This document shows, piece by piece, positions 8,591 through 15,379 of a stretch of DNA of 19,651 nt. A model generated the notes under the pieces. The model worked only from the letters and a program-made list of their open reading frames with translations, was not told the origin of the DNA and searched no databases. The number at the start of each line of letters is the position of its first letter. Positions within the stretch are counted from its first letter, which is position 1. Origin of the DNA: CAYOVG01 sp964407285 (GTDB lineage Bacteria > Desulfobacterota > Syntrophobacteria > Syntrophobacterales > Syntrophobacteraceae); assembly GCA_964407285.1 (NCBI GenBank), contig CAYOVG010000098.1, positions 1 through 19,651 on the forward strand, read 5' to 3'. The position numbers and the translations under genes were made by a program.

Positions 8591-8932
8591 CTATGGGGTG
8601 AAGCTCTGCACGAACTGTGCAACTATCTTGTAGTTAACCGGGCCGAGTCGCCTTTTTTGCCATTTTTTACAGGTCCACACGAGGGGGCTGGCCTTGTCCG
8701 GGGGCGTCCAAAAAAACCGGTTCCAACCGCCCTGGGACTTCAGAAAACCGACGATTGCGTCGTACTCCGTCTTGTTCAGATTGGTCCACTCGACCATCCA
8801 TGCCTCGCGCACATGATTTTTCCCGTCTGCGGCGAGCTGTTCGTAGCCGTCGCCAAACGGGGCCGCGAGCAAACGGCATTCCTCGTCGCAAGTCGTCGCG
8901 GAATCAGCGGGGACATTCGGGAACGTATCCAT
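8591..8932 (-). CDS. M: Minor tail protein M, 113 aa
   Basis: This small tail-tip protein links the tail tube and tape measure to the tip complex. It shows family features: PFGDGYEQLAADGKNHVREAW near residues 25-45, then EWTNLNKTEYDAIVGFLKSQGG and FFWTPPDKASPLVWTCKKW, which match the lambda gpM pattern of a basic beta-fold ending with a W-rich strand and a polar tail (residues 90-113). Its ATG at 8932 shares one base with the stop of the tape measure gene (TGATG), suggesting translational coupling. Its length is close to lambda gpM (about 109 aa). It is followed 10 nt later by L. Confidence 0.92.
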   Translation of the reverse strand: MDTFPNVPADSATTCDEECRLLAAPFGDGYEQLAADGKNHVREAWMVEWTNLNKTEYDAIVGFLKSQGGWNRFFWTPPDKASPLVWTCKKWQKRRLGPVNYKIVAQFVQSFTP

Positions 8933-11175
8933 CAGGCGACTCCCAGAGATCGGTTGAACATTCCGCCAACCCGAAAATGCTTCGCGAGCTGTTCCTGGAT
9001 CCGCGCGTCAAGCGCCGCGGTCACCTGGGCGCCGAACCGCTCGGCCTGTTCCTGAGACTGCATAGGATCCGCACCCTTTGGCGCCTCCACCACAAAGTTG
9101 ATATTGTTGACGATGTTCACCCTTCCGCCTCCGGCCGTCGCGCCTTTCGGGATCACCTTCTCGCCCCGCTGTAGTATGGCCGGGAACTCGTCGGGCATCA
9201 GCCCGCGATGATATTTCGGGGCCGTTTGGAAGATGGCCGGGTCCACCATCCTCACTGCTGGAGGTGCCGACCCGACGTCCCAGCCGCTGTGGGCGACGGT
9301 GACCGGCATGAGCATGCTGGAGACCTTTCCGAAGATGGGCCTCAGCACGGTCTGGTAGAGCATCATCTGGGCCATGTCCGATATCATGGACTGGATCATG
9401 TCCGAGAACGAAGCCTTGCCAGTGAGAGCGAAATCCACGATGGCCCTGGCCGAATCGCGCCCCCAGCCCTCGATGGCGTCTTTCAGGTCCGCGAAGCCGT
9501 CCCTCGTCTTGCTCATTGCATCCTGGAGCTGCTCCCACTGTGCGCTCGCTATATCGTTCACCGCGCCCCCAATGGTGATCCCGGCGTCGGCCCATTGGCC
9601 CGGGGCGCCGCGCTCTTCCCGGTCCCGCGCCGCAACCCGGTCACGACGGAGCAGCCAGGCGTTCATTTGCTGCCCGGGGTCCTCCGCGGATTTGGTAAGC
9701 TTAGCGAACGCCTTGGCGTACTGTTCCGTAGTGAGGAGCTTTTTGTCTAGAAACTCCCGGTATTGCGCGAGTTCGTTGTTCAGAACCTCTGCGGGCGTGC
9801 GAAGCGATTCTCTCAGGGACTCTGCGGCGCGGGCCAGTTCGTCCAGTCGCCCAGCGGTCCGGCCGGCGGCTTCTCCGGTCTTCCCGAGACCACCCGAGAG
9901 CCCGTCCGCAGCACCGGCCGCCACACCCATTTCGCCCGCAGCCCCATCCGTTGAGTCAGCCAGGGCGTCCATCTTCTGCATGGCGCGGTCAACAGCGGCC
10001 CTTACGCCGTCGAAGACCTGTTGCGCCTTCCCAATGCCGGTGATGGACTCCTGCATTCTGTCCGGGGGAAGCAACCCGGCCGAATCAGGCTTGGACAATC
10101 CGAGCAAGCGCTGTTGATGTTTGGAAAGCACCCCGGACATGTTCCACATGCCGGAAAAGACATTCGAGGACTGTTCCCACGCCCTCTTCATCTCGCCGGC
10201 CACTGACCCGAGAATCGCGCCGGCGGCCAAGCCTCTTTTCCCGTACAAGAAATACCCGATGACGCCGTACTTCACGATCTCAGGCCGGGCGTCAAGGGTT
10301 CTCAGGATCGAAAAGAAAACCTCCGCAACGCTCGATACGGCGGAGATGGTCTTTCTGCCGGCCTCGACGGCCGCCTTCCCGATCTCCTCGGCCCACTCCT
10401 TGAGTTTTCCCTGCTCCCTGAGCCGGTTCACCTCGTCCAGGATCGCCTTGAGAAACCCCTTGACCTGATCAAATGGCCCGGAATCAGCAATGTCCTTCAG
10501 AAACAGGGACCAATGATCTTGGAGGTTTGATGTGATTCCGGTGAACGTTCTCGAGAAGTTCTCCATAGCGCCTTTGTAGCGCGTCTCCAGGATGTCCCGG
10601 AGCATGTCGGAGATGGCTTCCTGGGTCTTCTTCGCAGTGGCCTGCATTTGCTGGCCGTTCTGCACCCAGGAGAAGGTCACTTTGTCGCCCTCCTGGGAGG
10701 CGCGTATTCCGAACGATTTGAGCCGCTCGAATTGCCCCTGGGCGGCGTCCGCGAACATCTCGACCGCATCCATGATCGGACGTCCGATGGAGGCCGCCGT
10801 GTCCCCCAGAACTCTCAGTTCGCGTTCCGCGTCCAATCCGTAGGCGGACAGGCGCTGAAAGGCTTCGCCCACTTCCGAAAGCTGGTAGGGCGTCGTGGCG
10901 GTGAATTCAGTGATCCATGCGAGGGCGTTTTCCGCCGCTTTGGACGAGCCTTCCGTGGTGCGAAGTGCCACGCTGAGCCGCTCGAAGGTGTTTGCTGTAC
11001 CGATTACGGCTGATCCAACGCCAGCGACACCGATCCCGGCGGCCAAGCCTGCAAAAGCGGTTTTGACGTTGAAAACTCGGTCTCTGATTCCGCCCAGGCT
11101 GGAATTTATGTCACGAAAAACCCTTGTGGCCAGATCCTTGGCGGAGATGACAATTTCTATTTTATTCTTAGACAC
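8932..11175 (-). CDS. H: Tail tape measure protein H, 747 aa
   Basis: The tape measure sets tail length and is probably ejected with the DNA. The start is GTG at 11175 (MSKNKIEIVISAKDLATRVF, a standard TMP opening), overlapping the T frame by 8 nt. Residues 38-60 are an Ala/Gly-rich hydrophobic segment, and a second weak one lies at 300-327. Residues 60-200 match the N-terminal TMP domain (FTATTPYQLSEVGEAFQRLS). A long helical stretch with predicted coiled coil covers about 370-530. Residues 569-618 (GWGRDSARAIVDFALTGKAS) match the lambda-type C-terminal TMP domain, and 629-679 contain APKYHRGLMPDEFPAILQRGEKVIPKG-type residues common near the end of such proteins. At roughly 1.5 angstrom per residue, 747 residues would give a tail near 110 nm, shorter than lambda with its 853-residue gpH. 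That length is an inference. Confidence 0.95.
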   Translation of the reverse strand: MSKNKIEIVISAKDLATRVFRDINSSLGGIRDRVFNVKTAFAGLAAGIGVAGVGSAVIGTANTFERLSVALRTTEGSSKAAENALAWITEFTATTPYQLSEVGEAFQRLSAYGLDAERELRVLGDTAASIGRPIMDAVEMFADAAQGQFERLKSFGIRASQEGDKVTFSWVQNGQQMQATAKKTQEAISDMLRDILETRYKGAMENFSRTFTGITSNLQDHWSLFLKDIADSGPFDQVKGFLKAILDEVNRLREQGKLKEWAEEIGKAAVEAGRKTISAVSSVAEVFFSILRTLDARPEIVKYGVIGYFLYGKRGLAAGAILGSVAGEMKRAWEQSSNVFSGMWNMSGVLSKHQQRLLGLSKPDSAGLLPPDRMQESITGIGKAQQVFDGVRAAVDRAMQKMDALADSTDGAAGEMGVAAGAADGLSGGLGKTGEAAGRTAGRLDELARAAESLRESLRTPAEVLNNELAQYREFLDKKLLTTEQYAKAFAKLTKSAEDPGQQMNAWLLRRDRVAARDREERGAPGQWADAGITIGGAVNDIASAQWEQLQDAMSKTRDGFADLKDAIEGWGRDSARAIVDFALTGKASFSDMIQSMISDMAQMMLYQTVLRPIFGKVSSMLMPVTVAHSGWDVGSAPPAVRMVDPAIFQTAPKYHRGLMPDEFPAILQRGEKVIPKGATAGGGRVNIVNNINFVVEAPKGADPMQSQEQAERFGAQVTAALDARIQEQLAKHFRVGGMFNRSLGVA

Positions 11176-11745
11176 GTTGGTCCCATCTCAACAAGATAAC
11201 ACCAAGAATATCCGCCTCTTTTTGATACTGGTCATCCAGCCCCCCGGTGTTCGGAAGCACGCCGAGGGCACTCACCAGTGATGCTTCGGAAATCCAGTCA
11301 AATGTTTCACTCTTCACCAAAGAAACCGGACAAAACCAATGAAGCTGACCATCGATCTCCAGTGCTTCCCCTGGATTTTTGACTCCCAATTCAGGGCAGT
11401 ACCGTTGAGCCTGCAGCCCTTCGGACCTGCATTTAGCACACCCCCACAGTCTGCCGGCATCGGCGAGATCGAGGGCCAGTATCAGTTTTTTAGTTCTTCC
11501 GGCAACATTACAGTCAAACGCAGGATTTCCTGGAACAATCCAAGCGTTGACGAATAGAAGAGTTCGTCGAATTCCGGGTCCTGATCAAGGCCGAGAATCC
11601 GGAACACTTGGTTCATAACCTCGTCCCCGCTGACTTCATCCACAGCGAAAATATTTACTCCTTCAGACTTTAGCAGCTTGACTTCTCCACGTTTAAGTCC
11701 TCGGATCAAAAACTCTTTTCCTTCCAGCGTCACTTTCTTTTGCAT
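11168..11745 (-). CDS. GT tail assembly chaperone, -1 frameshift product, about 192 aa
   Basis: This is the longer chaperone made when ribosomes slip -1 at A AAA AAC (11485-11491), at the end of the G frame. The first 87 residues are shared with G. The new frame continues LILALDLADAGRLWGCAKC and stops at TAA 11168-11170, adding 105 residues. The T part has a cysteine set (CAKC, then YC in RYCPELG, then FC in HWFCPV) resembling a zinc knuckle. In lambda, GT binds the tape measure through G and tail-tube protein through T, and is absent from the finished virion. The T frame has no good start codon or Shine-Dalgarno of its own: an alternative TTG near 11389 would omit the first three cysteines. 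Position between tail tube and tape measure, and the overlap with the tape measure start, fit exactly. The frameshift is inferred from sequence, not measured. Confidence 0.82.
11482..11745 (-). CDS. G: Tail assembly chaperone G, 87 aa
   Basis: G is the abundant, unshifted tail chaperone that coats the tape measure during tail assembly in lambda-like phages. ATG at 11745 follows AGAGGG about 4 nt upstream and sits 14 nt after the tail tube stop. The protein starts MQKKVTLEGKEFLIRGLKRG, a short beta-hairpin, followed by an acidic helical body (EFDELFYSSTLGLFQEILRL). It is shorter than lambda gpG (140 aa) but similar to compact G proteins of other siphoviruses. The gene ends GAA GAA CTA AAA AAC TGA, which puts the slippery heptamer directly before the stop, as expected for the G/GT arrangement. 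Confidence 0.85.
   Translation of the reverse strand: MQKKVTLEGKEFLIRGLKRGEVKLLKSEGVNIFAVDEVSGDEVMNQVFRILGLDQDPEFDELFYSSTLGLFQEILRLTVMLPEELKN
11485..11491 (-). promoter_or_regulatory. Programmed -1 ribosomal frameshift site (A AAA AAC)
   Basis: On the minus strand, frame 0 reads CTA AAA AAC TGA. The heptamer A AAA AAC fits the X XXY YYZ rule exactly, so both tRNAs can re-pair after a one-base backward slip. The shifted frame stays open for 105 codons to the TAA at 11168. A purine-rich GGAAGAA lies just upstream and could act as a stimulatory internal Shine-Dalgarno. A short GCCG/CGGC inverted repeat follows about 20 nt downstream and is only weak evidence for a stimulatory stem. Lambda itself uses G GGA AAG. 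Confidence 0.8.
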
Positions 11746-11759
11746 AAGCCCTCTAGGTT

Positions 11760-12704
11760 CTAGGTTATTGTGATAATAATCTCGTCATCGCCGCTATTCA
11801 TAGCCAAAGAAAACGGAACGTTATACGTGAGTGTTCCGTCTTTATCCGCATACTCTATTTCACGATATTGGAGTTTAGGTGCGGTGATCGTAATCGTATT
11901 CCCGGACGCACTGCCTGCCGTCAAAGTCATTGGGAGGGCGGTCGCCGCAGACCAATTAGCCCAGAAAGGGTGAGTGGCTTCAAGCACCGCTTCCGGATCA
12001 AACGATCCGACGGGATTCCGGCCAGTGATGACTTGTTCGACAATCCCCGAAGCACTGTTCATGTTCCTCCTGGGTGCGAGCGTGTTCGCCATATCAATTT
12101 CTACACGCTCAATAATCGGCGCGTAAGGAGTGCTCCCAACTGTAAACGAGTTAACCCCAAGCGCCACAGGCGGGACCACCGTGCTAAAGGTTTGAGCAGT
12201 CGGGGTGGCGTCCACTACCGCGTTATAAAGGCCACGCATCGTGAATTCGAGTTCGTAGTATTTTCCAACCTCGCCCAGGATCTTGACCGATCCTCGGCAC
12301 CCGGTGCATTTGTGGAACAATCCGTCTTTGTAGACGTAGAGCGTTGCCGACTCGAACCCGGTTGAAACTGGTTCCCATTTGATGGAAGTGTTCGCGGTAA
12401 TTGTCTCCTTAAACCCGCAGGCACGCATCAAAACACCCTCCCAGCCCCAAGTCGGGAGAGTCCCGCGAGTGCCCGAACCTTTGAGCTCTGTTTTGAATGT
12501 CAACTCGACATCTCGCTCGCCTCGCACAAATTGCATGTTGCTGAGGCTCGATTTTAAAAAGTCGCGTTCAAGTGTTTCGCCGTTTATCTTTATATTGACA
12601 TCTTTGATGAGGATGGCATTGGCCGACGGCGTAGGGACTGAATCCACGCCATAGTTCCCGGAGGTTTCCATTTTGGCCAGCAGAACGGTCCTACGAGTCA
12701 GCAT
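11760..12704 (-). CDS. V: Major tail tube protein V-like, 314 aa
   Basis: This protein builds the tail shaft by stacking hexameric rings. ATG at 12704 has AAGGAG about 6 nt upstream; an in-frame TTG at 12722 is rejected because it contains that Shine-Dalgarno. Family-like regions: MLTRRTVLLAKMETSGNYGVDSVPT at the N-terminus, the DLxLxxxxxxRDFLKSSLS-type segment near residues 38-56, LYVYKDGLFHKCTGCRGSVK around 121-141, followed by YYELEFTMRGLY. C133 and C136 form a CxxC pair that could bind metal or form a disulfide; most relatives have a different residue there, so this is a detail of note. The C-terminal 100 residues (about 215-314) form an additional beta-rich domain ending GDDEIIITIT. Gene G follows 14 nt after it. 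Identity is by motif and position. Confidence 0.85.
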   Translation of the reverse strand: MLTRRTVLLAKMETSGNYGVDSVPTPSANAILIKDVNIKINGETLERDFLKSSLSNMQFVRGERDVELTFKTELKGSGTRGTLPTWGWEGVLMRACGFKETITANTSIKWEPVSTGFESATLYVYKDGLFHKCTGCRGSVKILGEVGKYYELEFTMRGLYNAVVDATPTAQTFSTVVPPVALGVNSFTVGSTPYAPIIERVEIDMANTLAPRRNMNSASGIVEQVITGRNPVGSFDPEAVLEATHPFWANWSAATALPMTLTAGSASGNTITITAPKLQYREIEYADKDGTLTYNVPFSLAMNSGDDEIIITIT

Positions 12705-12801
12705 CTTTTTTCTCCTTCTCAACTAGATATTGGCCGCCAACGTTCACCTTGATGGTCAGGCCATTGTTTTTCTTCTTTTTCTTGTCATTATTCTCGTCCA
12801 T
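12691..12801 (-). CDS. Small Lys-rich ORF (36 aa) overlapping the tail tube start
   Basis: ATG at 12801 has GGAGG with 5-6 nt spacing, a strong Shine-Dalgarno, and the frame runs to TAG at 12691-12693, overlapping the first 14 nt of the tail tube gene. The product starts MDENNDKKKKKNNG and continues TIKVNVGGQYLVEKEKKDADS: a charged N-terminal half and a short beta-like segment. It fills most of the 127-nt gap between the terminator and tail tube genes. I do not recognise a family. It may be a real small protein or a leader that couples translation into the tail tube gene. Support comes from the ribosome binding site and the fit in the gap, not from homology. Confidence 0.5.
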   Translation of the reverse strand: MDENNDKKKKKNNGLTIKVNVGGQYLVEKEKKDADS

Positions 12802-12831
12802 TCCGACCTCCATGCTTGCCTGCAAGCCAAT

Positions 12832-13317
12832 TCATGGCAACAACAGATCCCGGACTTGCAACGAATAGGTCCAATACGCACCAAACCATGGATATATGAT
12901 CTCGTCTGGATTATCTGGCCGTTGCGTGTGCGGGATATCCGCCGCAAAGAGATATGAGGAAGCACATCGTTCCACGAGGGAGGAAAACTCCTCAATATCA
13001 TCAACGCCTTGGTGCTTTATAAGCCGCAGGTTTGGACGATCCGGGTCATCAGGATCGCTGGTGCGTTCAATCGCCGTCTGCACAATTGAGCAAACAACGC
13101 GGAGTTCCCTCAGGACGTAGTGTTGGCCATCGCTTCTGGCCCGGCCTCCGGGGATCAATAACACAAGTGGAGCATCCGATTCCGATGGTGGCTGCAATTG
13201 GTCAAGGCCGACAAAAACCTTATGTGGCCTCCCGAATCGTTCGACACAGAAATCATGGATTTCCCAATCCGACTCAATATGTCTGGCAAGCCCATCGCGG
13301 ATCTCGATAAATCTCAC
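12832..13317 (-). CDS. Tail terminator protein U-like, 161 aa
   Basis: The terminator caps the tail tube and joins it to the head. The start is GTG at 13317 (VRFIEIRDGLARHIESDWEI), overlapping the upstream stop in GTGA, with AAGGGG about 4 nt upstream. The frame is open further upstream, but that part lies inside the preceding gene. Features: an N-terminal helix (RDGLARHIE), a central VFVGLDQ and PLVLLIPGGRA strand region, and a C-terminal YPWFGAYWTYSLQVRDLL matching the closing strand of U-type terminators. Context supports this: it precedes the tail tube gene. It is somewhat longer than lambda gpU (131 aa). The alternative, a gpZ-like completion protein, is less likely because of its C-terminal pattern. 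Confidence 0.7.
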   Translation of the reverse strand: MRFIEIRDGLARHIESDWEIHDFCVERFGRPHKVFVGLDQLQPPSESDAPLVLLIPGGRARSDGQHYVLRELRVVCSIVQTAIERTSDPDDPDRPNLRLIKHQGVDDIEEFSSLVERCASSYLFAADIPHTQRPDNPDEIIYPWFGAYWTYSLQVRDLLLP

Positions 13318-13475
13318 GACGCCCCTTTCAGATACATTGCGACCGCACCCATCCAGCCAGCAATCAAATTGGATGCCACATGATCGTACCCATGGGACAA
13401 GAACAACCACGACATCCCGGCCCACACAATAAAAAGAAGCAAATCGTCAAGCTTTGACCATTCGATCTGTGGCAT
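13314..13475 (-). CDS. Small hydrophobic membrane protein (53 aa), possible holin-like
   Basis: ATG at 13475 follows the preceding stop after one base (TGATATG); an in-frame ATG at 13487 is an alternative. The protein begins MPQIEWSKLDDLLLFIVWAG and has two hydrophobic segments, roughly residues 10-28 (LLLFIVWAGMSWLFL) and 35-49 (NLIAGWMGAVAMYL), separated by SHGYDHVAS. Its tail is short and basic (KGAS). Size and topology fit a small holin or other phage inner-membrane protein, but this is not a family match. It overlaps the terminator gene by 4 nt. With the coiled-coil membrane protein two genes upstream, it forms a candidate lysis or membrane pair in an unusual position. Confidence 0.6.
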   Translation of the reverse strand: MPQIEWSKLDDLLLFIVWAGMSWLFLSHGYDHVASNLIAGWMGAVAMYLKGAS

Positions 13476-13476
13476 A

Positions 13477-13656
13477 TCAGCCTGCATACTTGATGGTTTT
13501 GAGTTCAGCAGCAAAACCTATCCGGCGCACCTGCTTGCGGATCTCAATCACAAGAAGAGTTTGGTCGTCAGTGAGTGCAGTCAACTCCAAACGCTTAGCT
13601 ATCCCCAACAGGCAGAGCAGGCCGTTTCTAATGTGATGCTGCTGATCACTGGTCAT
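13477..13656 (-). CDS. Hypothetical protein (59 aa) in the connector cluster
   Basis: ATG at 13656 overlaps the upstream stop in ATGA, and TGA is at 13477-13479. The product starts MTSDQQHHIRNGLLCLLGIA and ends FAAELKTIKYAG. It reads as a small, mostly helical, basic protein with no clear membrane segment or recognised motif. The overlap with one neighbour and the one-base gap to the next place it inside a translationally coupled string. No function is assigned. Its coding status rests on the tight junctions on both sides and an uninterrupted frame filling the gap exactly. Confidence 0.6.
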   Translation of the reverse strand: MTSDQQHHIRNGLLCLLGIAKRLELTALTDDQTLLVIEIRKQVRRIGFAAELKTIKYAG

Positions 13657-14006
13657 TTATCAACCCCCCCCCCAAACAGATACTTCATGAGAGCCATAAC
13701 AATAGCGGCAGAGTTCAGCAGCGTGAACCACTTTAGCCATGCCACATCCGTTTGAACTCGGTTGACAATGCACGTGTCGTGCTCTTCCTTGAGCGAAGTG
13801 ACCCGATCATACAGCGCACACTGCTCAGTTCTTATGCTGGTGATGGCCAAAACAAGGTTGGATATTTTTTCATCCTGCACGGAGATGCTGGCAACAGCCT
13901 TCGCTAGGCCCTTGAGGTCGCCTTTGATATCGTCCAAATCGGCCCGGATTTTTGCCGCGTCCATATCCGTTGACCGCCTCCCGTAGTTTCTGCGTCTCTC
14001 AACCAT
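13653..14006 (-). CDS. Coiled-coil protein with a C-terminal membrane segment, XhlA-like (117 aa)
   Basis: ATG at 14006 (MVERRRNYGRRSTDMDAAKI) overlaps the stopper gene by 8 nt. Residues 1-15 are Arg-rich. Residues about 15-80 form a heptad-like helix (IRADLDDIKGDLKGLAKAV, then VTSLKEEHD). Residues about 90-112 are hydrophobic (WFTLLNSAAIVMALMKYLFGG), a single membrane segment near the C-terminus. This layout resembles XhlA-type hemolysin/holin-associated phage proteins; I infer the resemblance from architecture only. Four of the last codons are built on a run of ten G (13664-13673). It follows the stopper gene and precedes two other small genes where lambda has gpZ. It could act in lysis, membrane exclusion or tail completion. 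Confidence 0.65.
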   Translation of the reverse strand: MVERRRNYGRRSTDMDAAKIRADLDDIKGDLKGLAKAVASISVQDEKISNLVLAITSIRTEQCALYDRVTSLKEEHDTCIVNRVQTDVAWLKWFTLLNSAAIVMALMKYLFGGGVDK

Positions 14007-14328
14007 GAAGTGGTTTCAAATCACTGTAGACGGCCAGGCGCCAGACGCCACCACCGGACGACAAAACCTTCTCAACAAGCCATTCAACCCCATCCACAAC
14101 AAACCGATCTCTCGCCGATGGCGTCTGAACATCTGAGGCTCGGACACGGATTGTTGCCGCAGCGTAGGCATAGTCCGCGTCAACGTGTGGATTTGCACCC
14201 TGCGTGAGCACAACCGTGACCTGTTGGCCTTCTGCTGCCCCTGCCGTGGAATAGCTGGCGGCGATGCCCCACGTTTCAAAGACGTGGGTCACCGCAATCC
14301 CGATATGGTTTGATAGCGATTGACGCAT
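13999..14328 (-). CDS. FII: Head-tail stopper, FII-like, 109 aa
   Basis: FII-type proteins sit beneath the portal and W, retain the packaged DNA and form the surface to which the tail attaches. ATG at 14328 lies one base after the major capsid stop (TGATATG). The C-terminal half has RVRASDVQTPSARDRFVVDGVEW and GGGVWRLAVYSDLKP, the pattern of FII and related stoppers: a strand, a loop with DxxxVDG, then a W-containing strand. The N-terminus (MRQSLSNHIGIAVTHVFETWG) is helical and polar. Length matches lambda FII (117 aa). Lambda's FI has no counterpart here. Confidence 0.8.
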   Translation of the reverse strand: MRQSLSNHIGIAVTHVFETWGIAASYSTAGAAEGQQVTVVLTQGANPHVDADYAYAAATIRVRASDVQTPSARDRFVVDGVEWLVEKVLSSGGGVWRLAVYSDLKPLHG

Positions 14329-14329
14329 A

Positions 14330-15340
14330 TCAGTTGCTCGTGATCACTCGCACCAAAACCCCGGGCCGATAGCAGATCGGGAGTGGGTTGGATTGGGTGT
14401 GGATGTCGATTCCGCGGTCAAACTTGCGCGGCTCGATTTTTGCGTATGCCTCAAGGCCAACGGTGTTCACCGTTTCCGTGAAATCCGCAGGGGCAAACAG
14501 GGTGTTGAACGCCGACATGGTGCCGGTGGGATAGGCGTGACCCTCGGAGGCCGCGATGAAGCGCCGCACCGTTCCGTTCATGTCCGTAGCCTGTCCACGG
14601 TATTCCTCGAAGGTGATACCGCCGAACGTGAAGCCCGATCGGTTGTCACCACCGAGAACACGCTCCGCTGCCGAGTGATATTTGTAGGCATCCTTGACGT
14701 TGGCGTGATCAATCAGCTTGTCGAAGAACTCCGAGGATACCAGGCACCTAACCCCGGTCATGACTTCACCCATCAGGTTGTCTTCAATGTGACGCAAAAC
14801 TTCGCGGCATTTCCCGGCAACATCCGTCCCTGATGTCCCCAACACGAAATCCACGGTTTTTTGCTGGATCTCGAATTCGGTGAACAGGTTGTAGATGACC
14901 GAGCCGTCCGCATCGAGGATCACGCCCTTGAGTGCTCCCATTCGCAGGTGCTCAAGGGTGATGGCGTGCTTGTTCCGCATGGCCTGGAGACGCTCGTTCA
15001 GGACCGACGCAAAAGTTTCGATGTCCGTTTCGCTCCCAAATGCCCTCAGCCCGTCGTAGTCTGCGGGCAGCAGCACATCGTCATGGGGGATGTGGGGCAC
15101 GGTGAACGAACGCACCTTGCGCTTGGCGTGCTTGGCTTCGGTGCCGGGAGATCCGACGGGAAGCGTAGGAAGAAGGTTCAGGACGCCGTGGCGCTCTTCA
15201 ACGATGACAGACCTTGTACGGACGCCCTTGGTGGGGAAAACCCCAAGCTGGCCCACCCTGCCGTAGTTGTTCGGCAGGATGTTGATCGCCTGCGTCAGCG
15301 AGACGGTATTGAACGCATCCAGTGCAAAAGGATTGAGCAT
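14330..15340 (-). CDS. E: Major capsid protein E, 336 aa
   Basis: This is the HK97-fold shell protein of the head. ATG at 15340 (MLNPFALDAFNTVSLTQAIN) is chosen over GTG at 15349 because GAGGAG ends 8 nt upstream of the ATG. The sequence follows the phage capsid E family: NxxYGRVGQLGVFPTKGVRT near the N-terminus, PRxxPGTE-type PVGSPGTEAKHAKRKVRSF, then FTVPHIPHDDVLLPADYDGL, a long helix (VLNERLQAMRNKHAITLEHL), the MGALKGVILDADGSVIYNLF strand region, and the C-terminal GIDIHTQSNPLPICYRPGVLVR. Length is close to lambda gpE (341 aa). The ribosome binding site and start codon lie inside a long hairpin (15338-15379), listed separately. The stopper gene follows after one base. Confidence 0.95.
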   Translation of the reverse strand: MLNPFALDAFNTVSLTQAINILPNNYGRVGQLGVFPTKGVRTRSVIVEERHGVLNLLPTLPVGSPGTEAKHAKRKVRSFTVPHIPHDDVLLPADYDGLRAFGSETDIETFASVLNERLQAMRNKHAITLEHLRMGALKGVILDADGSVIYNLFTEFEIQQKTVDFVLGTSGTDVAGKCREVLRHIEDNLMGEVMTGVRCLVSSEFFDKLIDHANVKDAYKYHSAAERVLGGDNRSGFTFGGITFEEYRGQATDMNGTVRRFIAASEGHAYPTGTMSAFNTLFAPADFTETVNTVGLEAYAKIEPRKFDRGIDIHTQSNPLPICYRPGVLVRVITSN

Positions 15341-15379
15341 TTCAAACACTCCTCTTTGAAGTCGAGGAGACCTGAAATG
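15338..15379 (-). promoter_or_regulatory. Hairpin covering the Shine-Dalgarno and ATG of the capsid gene
   Basis: In the mRNA sense, CATTTCA (15379-15373) is exactly complementary to TGAAATG (15344-15338), which contains the capsid ATG. Between them, CTCCTC (15369-15364) pairs with GAGGAG (15354-15349), the capsid Shine-Dalgarno. The result is a 7-bp outer stem, a 3 by 4 internal loop, a 6-bp inner stem and a 9-nt apical loop. No U-tract follows, so it is not a typical terminator. The structure would hide the initiation region and could delay or tune capsid translation until it is opened by upstream ribosomes or a protein. The pairing is visible; the regulatory role is inference. Confidence 0.6.

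Noticed and set aside
9374..10117. Plus-strand Ser/Arg/Ala-rich frame inside the tape measure region
   Set aside because: The composition is what results from antisense reading of an Ala/Glu-rich helical protein. No domain is visible.
11168..11389. T as an independent 73-codon gene starting at TTG
   Set aside because: No ribosome binding site, poor start codon, and the same frame is open back to the slippery site. Frameshift expression explains it better.
12756..13004. Minus-strand 82-codon frame overlapping the terminator gene
   Set aside because: It is in a different frame from the U-like gene, covers its C-terminal part, and shows no motif or suitable start.
15338..15379. Capsid hairpin as a rho-independent terminator
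   Set aside because: No run of U follows the stem; instead it overlaps the capsid start codon.
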